Virus record (IMG/VR): IMGVR_UViG_3300011113_000375
Location: 1 to 26,066 of that record
Source: a virus
Strand: one strand, 5' to 3'
DNA length: 26,066 nucleotides
Below, in pieces: positions 8,042 to 16,353 of this stretch. Position numbers and translations under genes: made by a program. Position 1 is the first letter of the stretch, and every line of letters starts with the position of its first letter. The notes under the pieces are model-generated. The model had not been told where the DNA came from. It was given only the letters and a program-made list of their open reading frames with translations, and ran no database searches.

Positions 8042-8602
8042 ATGGAAAATAAAAAACTTTTAAATTTTAAACTAAAAATTCTTTTAAATGAGCTTGAAAT
8101 ATTAGAGTTGAACGAAATTTATGCCGAAGAATTTTCAAATACCTACAAAGGAAAATTCATGGAGGATGTTGCTAAATTATCTGAAGACAACCCAACAACA
8201 ACTGGAGATACAAAAGATCAAAAATCTCAACTCAAAGAAACTGAAGTCTATGAGGTGACAGAAGAGGAAAAACAAAAAATAAAAATTGTCTACAGAGAAA
8301 TCGCAAAAAAATGTCATCCGGATAAGGTAAACGATTCTTATTTAAATAATATGTACATGCAAGCACATGTAGCATATGATAAAAATGACTTATTAACTTT
8401 ATATAGAATATGTCAAAAATTAAACATGGAAATTGAATTAGATCAATCTTACATAGACCTTCTTCAAAGAATTGTTAATGTCAAAAAACAAAAATCAGTG
8501 ATACTTGAAACCTCATTTTTATGGCTTTGGGTTCATGCTAAAACTAAAGAGGAAAAAGAATCTTTAATAATACAATATATAAATCAGTCAAAAAATTTAT
8601 AA
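8042..8602 (+). CDS. J-domain (DnaJ-like) protein
   Basis: This 186-residue protein has a central J domain. A helix with IKIVYREIAKK leads into the H92-P-D94 tripeptide that activates Hsp70 ATPases, followed by a helix III-like segment (YMQAHVAYDKNDLLTLYRIC). Residues 1-70 are charged and helical; residues 125-186 form a further helical tail with Trp-rich FLWLWVHAKT. There is no G/F region, zinc finger or client-binding domain, so it is a stand-alone J protein that could recruit the host DnaK to a phage assembly or replication step. The start is preceded by TATTTATT (8030-8037) 4 nt upstream. The downstream DUF2827 gene starts 2 nt after the stop. Confidence 0.82.
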   Translation: MENKKLLNFKLKILLNELEILELNEIYAEEFSNTYKGKFMEDVAKLSEDNPTTTGDTKDQKSQLKETEVYEVTEEEKQKIKIVYREIAKKCHPDKVNDSYLNNMYMQAHVAYDKNDLLTLYRICQKLNMEIELDQSYIDLLQRIVNVKKQKSVILETSFLWLWVHAKTKEEKESLIIQYINQSKNL

Positions 8603-8604
8603 AA

Positions 8605-9807
8605 ATGAAAAATTTAAAAATTGGAGTTACTCTGGCTTTAAAATCTCATAAAGAATCTATTTGGACAAATGGAATGAAACAAAATGTTTTAATGTTTGTA
8701 CATATGTTAAAGAACTCAAAAAACAATTACCAAGTTTGTATTTTAAATACAATCGATTTAAAGGAAGATAAGGACCCGAAACCAAACTATCTTGATGATA
8801 TAGACATTTATTTCTTTGACGATAAATACATGGAGATGGATCTAATCTTTATGATGGGAGCTCAAGTTCATGAATCTAAAATATTAAAATTTAAAGAAGA
8901 TAAAAATAAAAGGTATGTTGCATATAAATGTGGTAATAATTACATACTTAATACTGAAAAAGTTTTATTTGAAGAAAACACAAAAAAATATATTGAGTAT
9001 GAAACCACTTTTGATGAGGTGTGGTATATACCACAACAACATGAAAATAATTATGGGTTTTTTAGGACAGTGTATAGAACTGAATCTATAATGGTTCCTT
9101 TTATTTGGCATCATAAGTTCATTTTAAATAGTGTAAAAGAAATTGAAAAATCTTTTAAAGAAGGAAAATATAAGAAGGGTTATAAGTATGTTCCTAACAA
9201 AGAAAGAAAAACTATAGGTGTGATGGAACCAAACATTAATATTGTAAAATATGCCTTAATCCCATCTTTAATCGCCGAAGAATCTTACAGAACTGATATC
9301 GGTAAGGAAAAAATTGACGCTTTGATGATCACAAACGCGGAAAAGTTGAAAACTAATTATGAGTTTATGGCAATCATTAAAACTTTTGATTTGTATAAAG
9401 ACAATAGAATATCTGCGGAATCCAGATATCAAACAGCATTTATGTTAACTCAACATTTAGATGTTCTTATTTGTCACCAAGTTATGAACCCATTAAATTA
9501 TTTATATTTAGATGCTGCATTTTTAGGTTACCCAGTAATACATAACGCAGAACTTTGTAAAGATCTTGGTTATTTTTATGAAGGTTCGGATACCCTAACT
9601 GGATCTAAATTATTAAATTATGTTCTTACTGAACATGACAATCACATACTAGAATATAATGAAAAAAATGATGAAGTTCTTCAAAGATATCACGCCGATA
9701 ATGAAATGTTGGTTGAAACTTATGATAAAATGATACTCAATCTGTTTGAGGGGGGGAATAAACATTTAATATATAATCCACAAACAAATTTATACGATAA
9801 TCTATAA
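8605..9807 (+). CDS. DUF2827-family glycosyltransferase-like protein
   Basis: This 400-residue protein matches the DUF2827 family as I recall it: N-terminal SIWTNGMKQN (residues 18-27), DLIFMMGAQ, DEVWYIPQQ, EPNINIVKYALIP (208-220), the LICHQVMNPLNYLY segment and GYPVIHNAELCKDLGYFY near the C-terminus. The family occurs in bacterial polysaccharide clusters and has a GT-B glycosyltransferase-like layout; the donor and acceptor are not known. Here it follows the J-domain gene by 2 nt and is closed by a terminator, so the pair looks like one small transcript. It is separate from the larger sugar-transfer operon at 16.3-23.7 kb but may serve the same fibre or cell-surface modification. Confidence 0.78.
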   Translation: MKNLKIGVTLALKSHKESIWTNGMKQNVLMFVHMLKNSKNNYQVCILNTIDLKEDKDPKPNYLDDIDIYFFDDKYMEMDLIFMMGAQVHESKILKFKEDKNKRYVAYKCGNNYILNTEKVLFEENTKKYIEYETTFDEVWYIPQQHENNYGFFRTVYRTESIMVPFIWHHKFILNSVKEIEKSFKEGKYKKGYKYVPNKERKTIGVMEPNINIVKYALIPSLIAEESYRTDIGKEKIDALMITNAEKLKTNYEFMAIIKTFDLYKDNRISAESRYQTAFMLTQHLDVLICHQVMNPLNYLYLDAAFLGYPVIHNAELCKDLGYFYEGSDTLTGSKLLNYVLTEHDNHILEYNEKNDEVLQRYHADNEMLVETYDKMILNLFEGGNKHLIYNPQTNLYDNL

Positions 9808-9810
9808 AAA

Positions 9811-9840
9811 AAAGAGTCCCGGAGGACTCTTTTTTTTTTG
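9811..9840. terminator. Bidirectional rho-independent terminator between convergent genes
   Basis: AAAGAGTCC (9811-9819) pairs with GGACTCTTT (9824-9832) around a CGGA loop. There is a T run on the plus strand and an A run on the left arm, so it can stop transcription from both sides. It sits between the stop codons of the DUF2827 gene and the 754-residue fibre gene. Confidence 0.93.
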
Positions 9841-9860
9841 GTTGTTAGTTAAACAATAGA

Positions 9861-12125
9861 TTACGCAACTACGTTACCAGCAAATTGTACAGAAGAACCA
9901 AGTTTTGGTGCTGTTACAAAATCGATTCGAACTGTATTTGGATTTGCGGCAATATTAGTGACTAAAGTATAATCATCACCGGCTTTTTGTAGTAGACCAT
10001 TCAAGTATACAAATTCAGTATTTACCACTAAAACACTGCTTAGTGGGAACTGTTTATTTGTTCCATCAACAGATCCTGTAGTTCCTACTTTTCCAAAATC
10101 AGATGCATTGATTGCTGAGATTTCAGCCGCTAATGATGCGTCGGCAGTAGATCTAGCAACTTCTTCAGTAGACACTCTTGATGTTAATGATGTATCGGCA
10201 GATGATCTTGTAGATTCTTCAGTAGCAATTCTAGACGACAATGACAACTCTGCAGATCCTAAAGCAGTATTCAAAGATGCGTCACCAGATACTCTTGAAG
10301 ATGCTTCAGTTGAAATTTCAGTAGATAATGATGATGCTAAAGATGCGTCACCAGAAACTCTTGAAGATGCTTCAGTTGAAATTTCAGTAGATAATGATGA
10401 TGCTAAAGATGCGTCACCAGATGTTCTTGAAGATGCTTCAGTTGAAATTTGACTAGACAAAGATGTTGCTAAAGATGCGTCGGCAGAAGTTCTTGTAGAT
10501 TCTTCAGTTGATACTCTTGTAGTTAAAGATGTATCGGCAGATGCTCTGTTAGATTCTTCTTGAGACAATCTTGTTGCTAAAGACGCATCGGCAGAAGCGT
10601 TGTTAGAGATTGTTACTACGATAGATGCGTCAGCAGATGCTCTTACAGATTCTTCAGTAGATACTCTTGTAGTTAAAGATGCATCACCTGCGATTCTTGC
10701 AGATTCTTCAGCAGATACTTCAGCGTCTAAATAGTTAACGATAGATGTATCGGCAGATGCTCTGTTAGCTTCTTCAGTTGATACTCTTGTAGTTAAAGAT
10801 GCATCACCTGCGATTCTTGCAGATTCTTCAGCAGATACTTCAGCGTCTAAATAGTTAACGATAGATGTGTCAGCAGATGCTCTGTTAGCTTCTTCAGTTG
10901 ATACTCTTGTAGTTAAAGATGCGTCTCCTGCGATTCTTGCTGATTCTTCAGCAGATACTTCAGCATCTAAATAGTTAACGATAGATGTATCGGCAGATGC
11001 TCTGTTAGATTCTTCTTGAGACAATCTTGTTGCTAAAGACGCATCGGCAGAAGCGTTGTTAGAGATTGTTACTACGATAGATGCGTCAGCAGATGCTCTT
11101 ACAGATTCTTCAGTAGATACTCTTGTAGTTAAAGATGCATCACCTGCGATTCTTGCAGATTCTTCAGCAGATACTTCAGCGTCTAAATAGTTAACGATAG
11201 ATGTATCGGCAGATGCTCTGTTAGCTTCTTCAGTTGATACTCTTGTAGTTAAAGATGCATCACCTGCGATTCTTGCAGATTCTTCAGCAGATACTTCAGC
11301 GTCTAAATAGTTAACGATAGATGTGTCAGCAGATGCTCTGTTAGCTTCTTCAGTTGATACTCTTGTAGTTAAAGATGCGTCTCCTGCGATTCTTGCTGAT
11401 TCTTCAGCAGATACTTCAGCATCTAAATAGTTAACGATAGATGTATCGGCAGATGCTCTGTTAGATTCTTCTTGAGACAATCTTGTTGCTAAAGACGCAT
11501 CGGCAGAAGCGTTGTTAGAGATTGTTGCTACGATAGATGCGTCAGCAGATGCTCTTACAGATTCTTCAGTTGATACTCTTGTAGTCAAAGATCCGTCTCC
11601 TGCGATTCTTGCAGATTCTTCAGTAGATAATCTTGTAGTCAAAGATGAATCAGCAGCAGTTCTTGTAGATTCTTCGTTTGATACTCTTGTGTTGATCGAT
11701 CCTTCAGCAGTAGACAATGAAGTAGATGCTGCTGCCGCAACAGATGCGTCACCTGAAACTCTTGCAGATGCTTCAGTAGAAACTGCGTTTGATCTGTCAA
11801 CGATTTCTGTTGATAAGTTAGATGCGATAGAACCTTCAGCAGATGTTGCTCTTAATACTTCTGCGTCCAAATCACTCTCTAAAGATGCGTCACCTGAAAC
11901 TCTTGCAGATGCTTCAGTAGAAACTGCGTTTGATCTGTCAACGATTTCTGTTGATAGGTCACTAGCTAATTCACCTAAAGCTAGGTCAACATTTGTAATT
12001 GACGGTGGAAACGAAGTGCCGGTAAACGCAATGTTTCCAGCGTTAATACCCGATGGATTGTAAATTTGTGGACTATTAAGTAATAAGTCCGATTGCAAGT
12101 CCAATACTATTTTAGTATTTGCCAT
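9861..12125 (-). CDS. Long repetitive tail-fibre shaft protein with C-terminal beta domain
   Basis: This 754-residue protein has a short unique N-terminus (residues 1-50) and then about 625 residues of Ser/Ala/Asp/Glu/Thr-rich repeats of the form STEES-x-R-x-x-x-DASL-x-x-R-x. The composition and spacing fit an extended trimeric coiled-coil or triple-beta fibre shaft. Within it a 40-residue unit (RASADTSIVN YLDAEV ... STEEAN) is nested in a 152-residue super-repeat. Residues 676-754 form a compact C-terminal domain (GSVDGTNKQF, EFVYLNGLLQKAGDDYT, APKLGSSVQFAG). The same domain occurs twice in the 243-residue protein encoded upstream in the same direction. A long tail fibre role is inferred. 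The repeat copies are nearly identical at DNA level, so fibre length may vary between isolates. Confidence 0.82.
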   Translation of the reverse strand: MANTKIVLDLQSDLLLNSPQIYNPSGINAGNIAFTGTSFPPSITNVDLALGELASDLSTEIVDRSNAVSTEASARVSGDASLESDLDAEVLRATSAEGSIASNLSTEIVDRSNAVSTEASARVSGDASVAAAASTSLSTAEGSINTRVSNEESTRTAADSSLTTRLSTEESARIAGDGSLTTRVSTEESVRASADASIVATISNNASADASLATRLSQEESNRASADTSIVNYLDAEVSAEESARIAGDASLTTRVSTEEANRASADTSIVNYLDAEVSAEESARIAGDASLTTRVSTEEANRASADTSIVNYLDAEVSAEESARIAGDASLTTRVSTEESVRASADASIVVTISNNASADASLATRLSQEESNRASADTSIVNYLDAEVSAEESARIAGDASLTTRVSTEEANRASADTSIVNYLDAEVSAEESARIAGDASLTTRVSTEEANRASADTSIVNYLDAEVSAEESARIAGDASLTTRVSTEESVRASADASIVVTISNNASADASLATRLSQEESNRASADTSLTTRVSTEESTRTSADASLATSLSSQISTEASSRTSGDASLASSLSTEISTEASSRVSGDASLASSLSTEISTEASSRVSGDASLNTALGSAELSLSSRIATEESTRSSADTSLTSRVSTEEVARSTADASLAAEISAINASDFGKVGTTGSVDGTNKQFPLSSVLVVNTEFVYLNGLLQKAGDDYTLVTNIAANPNTVRIDFVTAPKLGSSVQFAGNVVA
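10531..11540 (-). repeat. Nested tandem repeat: 456-bp super-repeat containing 120-bp units
   Basis: Two nearly identical 456-bp copies (10531-10986 and 10987-11442) and a partial third (11443 to about 11540) lie in frame inside the fibre gene (456 = 3 x 152). Each holds three 120-bp units (40 residues) plus a 96-bp variant unit. The third 120-bp unit of each copy carries the same silent differences (for example gcgtctcctgcg against gcatcacctgcg), so whole 456-bp blocks were duplicated recently. Confidence 0.9.
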
Positions 12126-12165
12126 AACTTAAAAAATTAAAATTGATTTATTAAACTTGAAAAAA

Positions 12166-12402
12166 CTATTTGTTATTATATATGAAATTTTTCAAGTTCT
12201 TTATTGCGTTTGTGTACGCCAAAGGTTCACATGAACCATTTTCCGATAAATAATCATTCACATCTTGTAGAAGATCCGGTGTCTCATTAAATTCAAAATT
12301 AGATTTAAATTTAGTTTTAATTACTGAATACTTGTGACCTCTAACCTTCAAATAGGCTGTTAAATATAAATCCGAAGTTACATATTTGATATCTTCACTC
12401 AT
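12166..12402 (-). CDS. DUF5659-like small protein
   Basis: This 78-residue protein fits the DUF5659 pattern as I recall it from phage genomes: an N-terminal TSDLYLTAYLKVRGHKYSV segment, a short strand region, an acidic DLLQDVNDYLSENG helix, and a C-terminal Ala-x-x-Asn-Ala-x-x-Asn-Leu-Lys-x-x-Ile-Tyr-Asn signature. The function of the family is not known; it may be a small regulatory or scaffold factor. The gene sits between fibre genes and is preceded by TATTTATA on the coding strand and an A-rich leader, so it may be expressed as its own unit. Confidence 0.72.
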   Translation of the reverse strand: MSEDIKYVTSDLYLTAYLKVRGHKYSVIKTKFKSNFEFNETPDLLQDVNDYLSENGSCEPLAYTNAIKNLKNFIYNNK

Positions 12403-12416
12403 CTTTTTTTTCTTTA

Positions 12417-12424
12417 TATAAATA
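12417..12424 (-). promoter_or_regulatory. TATTTATA octamer upstream of the DUF5659-like gene
   Basis: On the coding strand TATTTATA lies 14 nt before the start codon at 12402, in the AT-rich gap after the 243-residue protein gene. It is one of five such placements in the window. Confidence 0.4.
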
Positions 12425-12464
12425 GTTTTATTTGTTTAAAAAATACGTTTTTTTTTATTTTTTT

Positions 12465-13196
12465 TTAGTTATATCTGTATGAACACAAAATAGAACTTCC
12501 TAATGGTGGTGCATAGTTGAAAGTGATTGTATCTCCAGATATTGTATAATCATTCAAAACTCCACTTTCCATTAATAATCCATTCAAATATAAGTGTTCA
12601 CTATTTGTTTTTGGAGTGAAAATTAAACTAAATACAGTATTAACTCCATCAATTGCTCCACTTGGAACTTCATTATCCATAAAGTTTATGTCAGAATATG
12701 TTCTATATGAGGATATTAATCTACTTCCGTTTAGTGGTGGACTATTAAAAGTGATTGTTTTTCCCGATATTGTGTAATCATCACTAATTCCTTCGTCTTG
12801 TAATAGTCCATTGTAATAAACGCTTACAGATCCTAACTCTGGTGTGTATGTTAAATTAAAAACTGTATTTACGCCATCAACAGGACTTAACACCTCTTTA
12901 TCAACAAATCCGGATGCTGATGGTGTTGGTGGACATTCACAACTAGATTTTAAAACTAAATCTGAATCTGTAATACCGGTATAATACCAATACTCGATAA
13001 CACCAGATGAAGACGAGGTATAACGACCACCGGAAAATGTTGTACTTCCTGATAATACACCAACCGTTAAACCTACAACACGAAACGCAACATCAATTGC
13101 TAAATTTGCTTGTGTGGTCGAAGAGTAAGGTCCATATCTGTTATCGAGGATCTTGGGAGCTAAAGGACTTAAATTATCGTTGATTATTATTGCCAT
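12465..13196 (-). CDS. Tail/fibre-associated protein with duplicated beta domain
   Basis: This 243-residue protein has three parts. Residues 15-83 form a small module with R-x-x-G-L-T-V near FRVVGLTVGVL and a C-terminal W-Y-x-x-G-I-T-D-S-D-L segment, similar in layout to the N-terminus of the neighbouring 498-residue protein. Residues 97-168 and 170-243 are tandem copies of one beta-sandwich domain with DGVNTVF, YNGLLQ or LNGLLM, DYTISG-x-TITF and P-L-x-x-S. That domain is also the C-terminal cap of the 754-residue fibre. The stop is followed by AT-rich DNA, and the start is separated by only 2 nt from the upstream 498-residue gene. A virion adaptor or tip role is inferred from domain sharing. 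Confidence 0.7.
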   Translation of the reverse strand: MAIIINDNLSPLAPKILDNRYGPYSSTTQANLAIDVAFRVVGLTVGVLSGSTTFSGGRYTSSSSGVIEYWYYTGITDSDLVLKSSCECPPTPSASGFVDKEVLSPVDGVNTVFNLTYTPELGSVSVYYNGLLQDEGISDDYTISGKTITFNSPPLNGSRLISSYRTYSDINFMDNEVPSGAIDGVNTVFSLIFTPKTNSEHLYLNGLLMESGVLNDYTISGDTITFNYAPPLGSSILCSYRYN

Positions 13197-13198
13197 TA

Positions 13199-14695
13199 TT
13201 AAAACAGTCCGTTACCAAGTGTTATAGTGTTTAAGGAAGTGGCATAGTTTCCTAAATAGATATAAAAATTTACATTGTTCCAATATCCAATCTCACTTGA
13301 AACTGGGTTTGAAACTCCAACATCAAATAAACTTGATGATGACATTAATCCTTTATTATCTGAAGCAACGTACCATTGTGACTTTAGACCATATGATGCC
13401 AAATGAGCAAACCATAAAAATTCTGTTGTTGCGTTATATGTGATTGTTAAGTTTGAATTTGCGGCAGATAATACTTTATTTGCGGTACCACCTGTAATTG
13501 CATCAACTATAGATGAAATTGTTGGCTCAACATTTGTTTTACCATAATAATATGGATATATACCTGTTATAGTTTTTGTTGATGATTCAAATAAGGTACC
13601 TGAAGATTGTGGGGCGTTTACCGATCTAACTTGTGAAGGTCGAACATCCAAAGAACCTTTATTATTATTTTTTGGTAAACCAGAAGAATAATTACCTCGA
13701 CCTTTATAAGTAGTGGAAGAAGATGTTGATCCGCTTGGAATTACAAAACTTTCAACAAAAGTTAACTCGTAAGTATAGTTTGGGTTATTAGGATCTGAAT
13801 ATCCAAACTGACTTGGTATATTAGTTGTGACGGCACTTATTGGGGATGTTGTTGAACTTAAAATTGTTGATGAGTTTCTAACAATATCTAAATACGTAAA
13901 TTCACCAGCATCATTTTTAGTTCCAATTGTAGTAATTGTGTTATTATATGTGCTACCAATCTCAAGGGTTGTGTTTGAATTACTTATTGTTATTGTAGGT
14001 ATTGTATAGGTTGGTTGTTGAGTTGGAAATAATAAATCATCGAATAATGAAACAAATGTCTTACCAGATAACGTTGATACAGTTGTTCCAACCGATAAAC
14101 CACCAACTTGAGATGCCATTGCTAAATTTGGATCAAGTAATGTATCATAACTTGTGTATAAAATACTTGAATCAATTCCAAGACCTGTATTCGCAGATAC
14201 ACTTACCGAAGAAGAAAATCCGGTAATTGATATGTTTTGTCCGTAGTTTGTATATAATTCTAATGTGGATCCAGATGCATTGTATGTTCCTCCGGTTATG
14301 TATGTGTCGGTAAGACCTGTTATTGTTATTGTACCTCCAGATGCTTTTGTTAATACTAAAGTTTGAGATACATAATCTAAATAACCACCAACAATTTCAT
14401 TTGATGTGATCGCCGATTGTGAAACAGTGTAAAGGTATATTTGTTCCCAGTCACTTATTGTAAAAGTCCAAAAATCGTTTTTTAATTTATAATATTTTTC
14501 TCCTCCTCCGACACCGACAATCATTCCGGGTCTTCTTCTTTCATACGATATAAAGTCTAAATCAGATTCAGTATCCACGTTTCTTAAACCGTCAACTCCG
14601 TAAATGGGGTCAATAACCGCATAAGTATCTAGGGAATCCATCGGTGATATAAAACCCATTATACCTACACCACCGAGTGTACTAAAATCTGCCAT
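13199..14695 (-). CDS. Large tail/baseplate structural protein
   Basis: This 498-residue protein has an N-terminal module (residues 20-85: SLDTYAVIDP, then YERRRPGMIVGVGGGEKYYKL and W-containing DFWTFTISDWEQ) that resembles a short adaptor domain seen in large phage tail proteins. The rest is Ser/Thr/Asn/Gly-rich and beta-stranded (for example GLTDTYITGGTYN, LLFPTQQPTYTIP, and an Ig-like segment with KNDAGEFTYLDIV). A Tyr/Trp-rich C-terminus (FLWFAHLASYGLKSQWYVA) follows. No catalytic motif was seen. The gene is packed between two other virion genes, 2 nt from the downstream one. A tail or baseplate surface role is likely; the exact position in the particle is not known. Confidence 0.65.
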   Translation of the reverse strand: MADFSTLGGVGIMGFISPMDSLDTYAVIDPIYGVDGLRNVDTESDLDFISYERRRPGMIVGVGGGEKYYKLKNDFWTFTISDWEQIYLYTVSQSAITSNEIVGGYLDYVSQTLVLTKASGGTITITGLTDTYITGGTYNASGSTLELYTNYGQNISITGFSSSVSVSANTGLGIDSSILYTSYDTLLDPNLAMASQVGGLSVGTTVSTLSGKTFVSLFDDLLFPTQQPTYTIPTITISNSNTTLEIGSTYNNTITTIGTKNDAGEFTYLDIVRNSSTILSSTTSPISAVTTNIPSQFGYSDPNNPNYTYELTFVESFVIPSGSTSSSTTYKGRGNYSSGLPKNNNKGSLDVRPSQVRSVNAPQSSGTLFESSTKTITGIYPYYYGKTNVEPTISSIVDAITGGTANKVLSAANSNLTITYNATTEFLWFAHLASYGLKSQWYVASDNKGLMSSSSLFDVGVSNPVSSEIGYWNNVNFYIYLGNYATSLNTITLGNGLF

Positions 14696-14718
14696 TTAGA
14701 AATTTTACATATTGTATA

Positions 14719-16326
14719 TTATCCACATAACCACAGGTCAACTTGCGCGTTTGTTGAAACCCATGTTCTGTATACTTTATAAATATGGCTATTTCCAAAA
14801 ATGTCAACGATAGTTACATCAGGTTTGTTGATTATAGGAACGACAAATCCATTACATCCACTAACACTATTTCTAAACTGAATTGGTTGATTCATTGAAG
14901 ATGGAATCAAAATAAACACGTAACCAGGACCGGCATTTACATCTAAATAAATGTTAACAGAATCAACAGATTGAATGGTTTGAAGTAGTGTTTCATCTCC
15001 TGGATCAAATTCACTAGAAGTTAGTTTACCAAAATATAATGTTGGTGTAACAGGTGCGGAAGGTGATGGGGTTGGTGTAGGTGTTGATGTTGGTGTAGGA
15101 GTTGGTGTAGGTGTTGATGTTGGTGTAGGGGTTGGAGTTTCTGTAGGTGTGGTAGTTGGTGTTGGTGTAGGAGTTGCAGTTGTAGTTGCGGTAGGTGTCG
15201 GTGTAGGAGTTGCAGTTGTAGTTGCGGTAGGAGTAGGGGTAGGTGTTGGTGTTTGTGTTGCAGTAACACTTGGTGTTGGTGTTTGAGTAGGTGTTGGTGT
15301 TGGTGATGAACCTGGAGATGCGGTAGGAGTAGGTGTTGGTGTATTTGTTGGAGTAACTGAAGGTGTTACCGTAGGAGTTGGCGTGTTTGTTGGAGTTACT
15401 GTGGGTGTAGGAGTTGGAGTAGGGGTTGTTGTTGATGTAGGAGTTGGAGTAGGGGTTGTTGTTGATGTAGGAGTTGGTGTTGGTGTAGAAGTAGGAGTTG
15501 GAGTTGGTGTAGGTGTTACATCAATTATTATTTGTTCATTAACTATTGTCCCGGTTGGAATACCAGTAGTTTGTAAATTAGAATAATAAATGTTTGATGT
15601 TATACTTGAAAAAGGATAATCTATTATTGTTTCTGTAGATCCGGTTGTAGAACCTGGTGCAACCGTAATTGATTCTGGAATTTGAATTGTGCCCCCAGAA
15701 AAATCTTCGACGTTTATTGTAAATTCAACAGTACTTTCATTTGGTAATGAATAGTTGTAAGATATGTTTGATTGTAGAATTATAGACCCAGAAGTAATTA
15801 CGGTTATTAAAGTTGCGGAGAATGGAGATAAAGTAGTTGTTGTAGTTGTTATAGGTGGTACATAACAAATTGTTGTTGTTGTGGTTGTAACCGGACCAAC
15901 TGGTTTTGTATTACAACAAGGATATTCAACAACATAACAATTATTATCATAAGTCAAATCATCACAAACAAAACTTTCTTGTATGTTAATAAATAATCTA
16001 TCTCTAATAGGAAGAATTAAAGTACCTTCATAATTTACAATAATAAACTGACCTTCATATCTTCCAGGTTTTTTTGTTTCAAAATTCGAAAATTGATAAA
16101 ATATATAATATTCAGGTTCCGCATTAGGATCCATGAAAGTTTTATTAACTAATCCTGCGGGTTTGTTTTGAATTTTTGGAATTCCAGTTTCAATATCAAC
16201 CATAGAGAAGAATATTGATGATTCTTCCAAAAGTTGCATGAATTTATTATAATCACTTCGTCCATCCTTAACAACTTGCATTTTAAGCAACGGAAGCGTC
16301 GCGTTCTTTTTGATATAAAATTCCAT
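14719..16326 (-). CDS. Virion surface protein with long Thr/Pro-rich mucin-like tract
   Basis: This 535-residue protein has an N-terminal folded region (residues 1-140: [39 protein letters not shown]) consistent with a tail-associated beta domain. It then has CC-containing and hexathreonine segments ([18 protein letters not shown]), an Ig-like region (about 168-265), a 160-residue Thr-Pro/Ser-Pro tract (about 268-428) and a C-terminal domain with [12 protein letters not shown]. The tract would be extended and surface exposed. Thr/Pro-rich stretches of this kind are acceptors for O-linked sugars in mucin-like proteins. The next two genes upstream encode sugar transferases (an HtrL/GT-A fusion and a GT60-like GlcNAc transferase). 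TATTTATA and an AAAAAGGA-like site precede the start. Confidence 0.68.
   Translation of the reverse strand: MEFYIKKNATLPLLKMQVVKDGRSDYNKFMQLLEESSIFFSMVDIETGIPKIQNKPAGLVNKTFMDPNAEPEYYIFYQFSNFETKKPGRYEGQFIIVNYEGTLILPIRDRLFINIQESFVCDDLTYDNNCYVVEYPCCNTKPVGPVTTTTTTICYVPPITTTTTTLSPFSATLITVITSGSIILQSNISYNYSLPNESTVEFTINVEDFSGGTIQIPESITVAPGSTTGSTETIIDYPFSSITSNIYYSNLQTTGIPTGTIVNEQIIIDVTPTPTPTPTSTPTPTPTSTTTPTPTPTSTTTPTPTPTPTVTPTNTPTPTVTPSVTPTNTPTPTPTASPGSSPTPTPTQTPTPSVTATQTPTPTPTPTATTTATPTPTPTATTTATPTPTPTTTPTETPTPTPTSTPTPTPTPTSTPTPTPSPSAPVTPTLYFGKLTSSEFDPGDETLLQTIQSVDSVNIYLDVNAGPGYVFILIPSSMNQPIQFRNSVSGCNGFVVPIINKPDVTIVDIFGNSHIYKVYRTWVSTNAQVDLWLCG
15043..15522 (-). repeat. Low-complexity Thr/Pro-coding repeat tract
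   Basis: About 480 nt of short GGTGTT/GGAGTA-type repeats (plus-strand reading) encode 160 residues of mostly Thr-Pro and Ser-Pro. Codons vary between copies, so it is not one pure microsatellite, but it is likely to be unstable by slippage. The apparent Val/Gly-rich plus-strand reading frame here is a shadow of it. Confidence 0.88.
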
Positions 16327-16339
16327 TAATCCTTTTTAG

Positions 16340-16347
16340 TATAAATA
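16340..16347 (-). promoter_or_regulatory. TATTTATA octamer upstream of the Thr/Pro-rich protein gene
   Basis: On the coding strand TATTTATA lies 13 nt before the ATG at 16326, followed by an AAAAAGGA segment that could act as a weak Shine-Dalgarno. Same octamer as at four other gene starts. Confidence 0.42.
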
Positions 16348-16353
16348 TACTAT

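Noticed and set aside
10531-11540. CRISPR-like array
   Set aside because: Units are 120 and 456 bp, in frame, without unique spacers; it is a protein-coding repeat.
10108-12063. Plus-strand open frames rich in Asp/Ala/Ser opposite the 754-residue fibre gene
   Set aside because: They are the mirror reading of its repeats; no start context and no recognisable protein.
12403-12464. Terminator after the 243-residue protein gene
   Set aside because: The AAAAAA-TACG-TTTTTT palindrome is AT-only in its stem and too weak to support a call.
15383-15586. Plus-strand Val/Gly-rich frame opposite the Thr/Pro tract
   Set aside because: Low-complexity antisense shadow of the repeat in the 535-residue protein.
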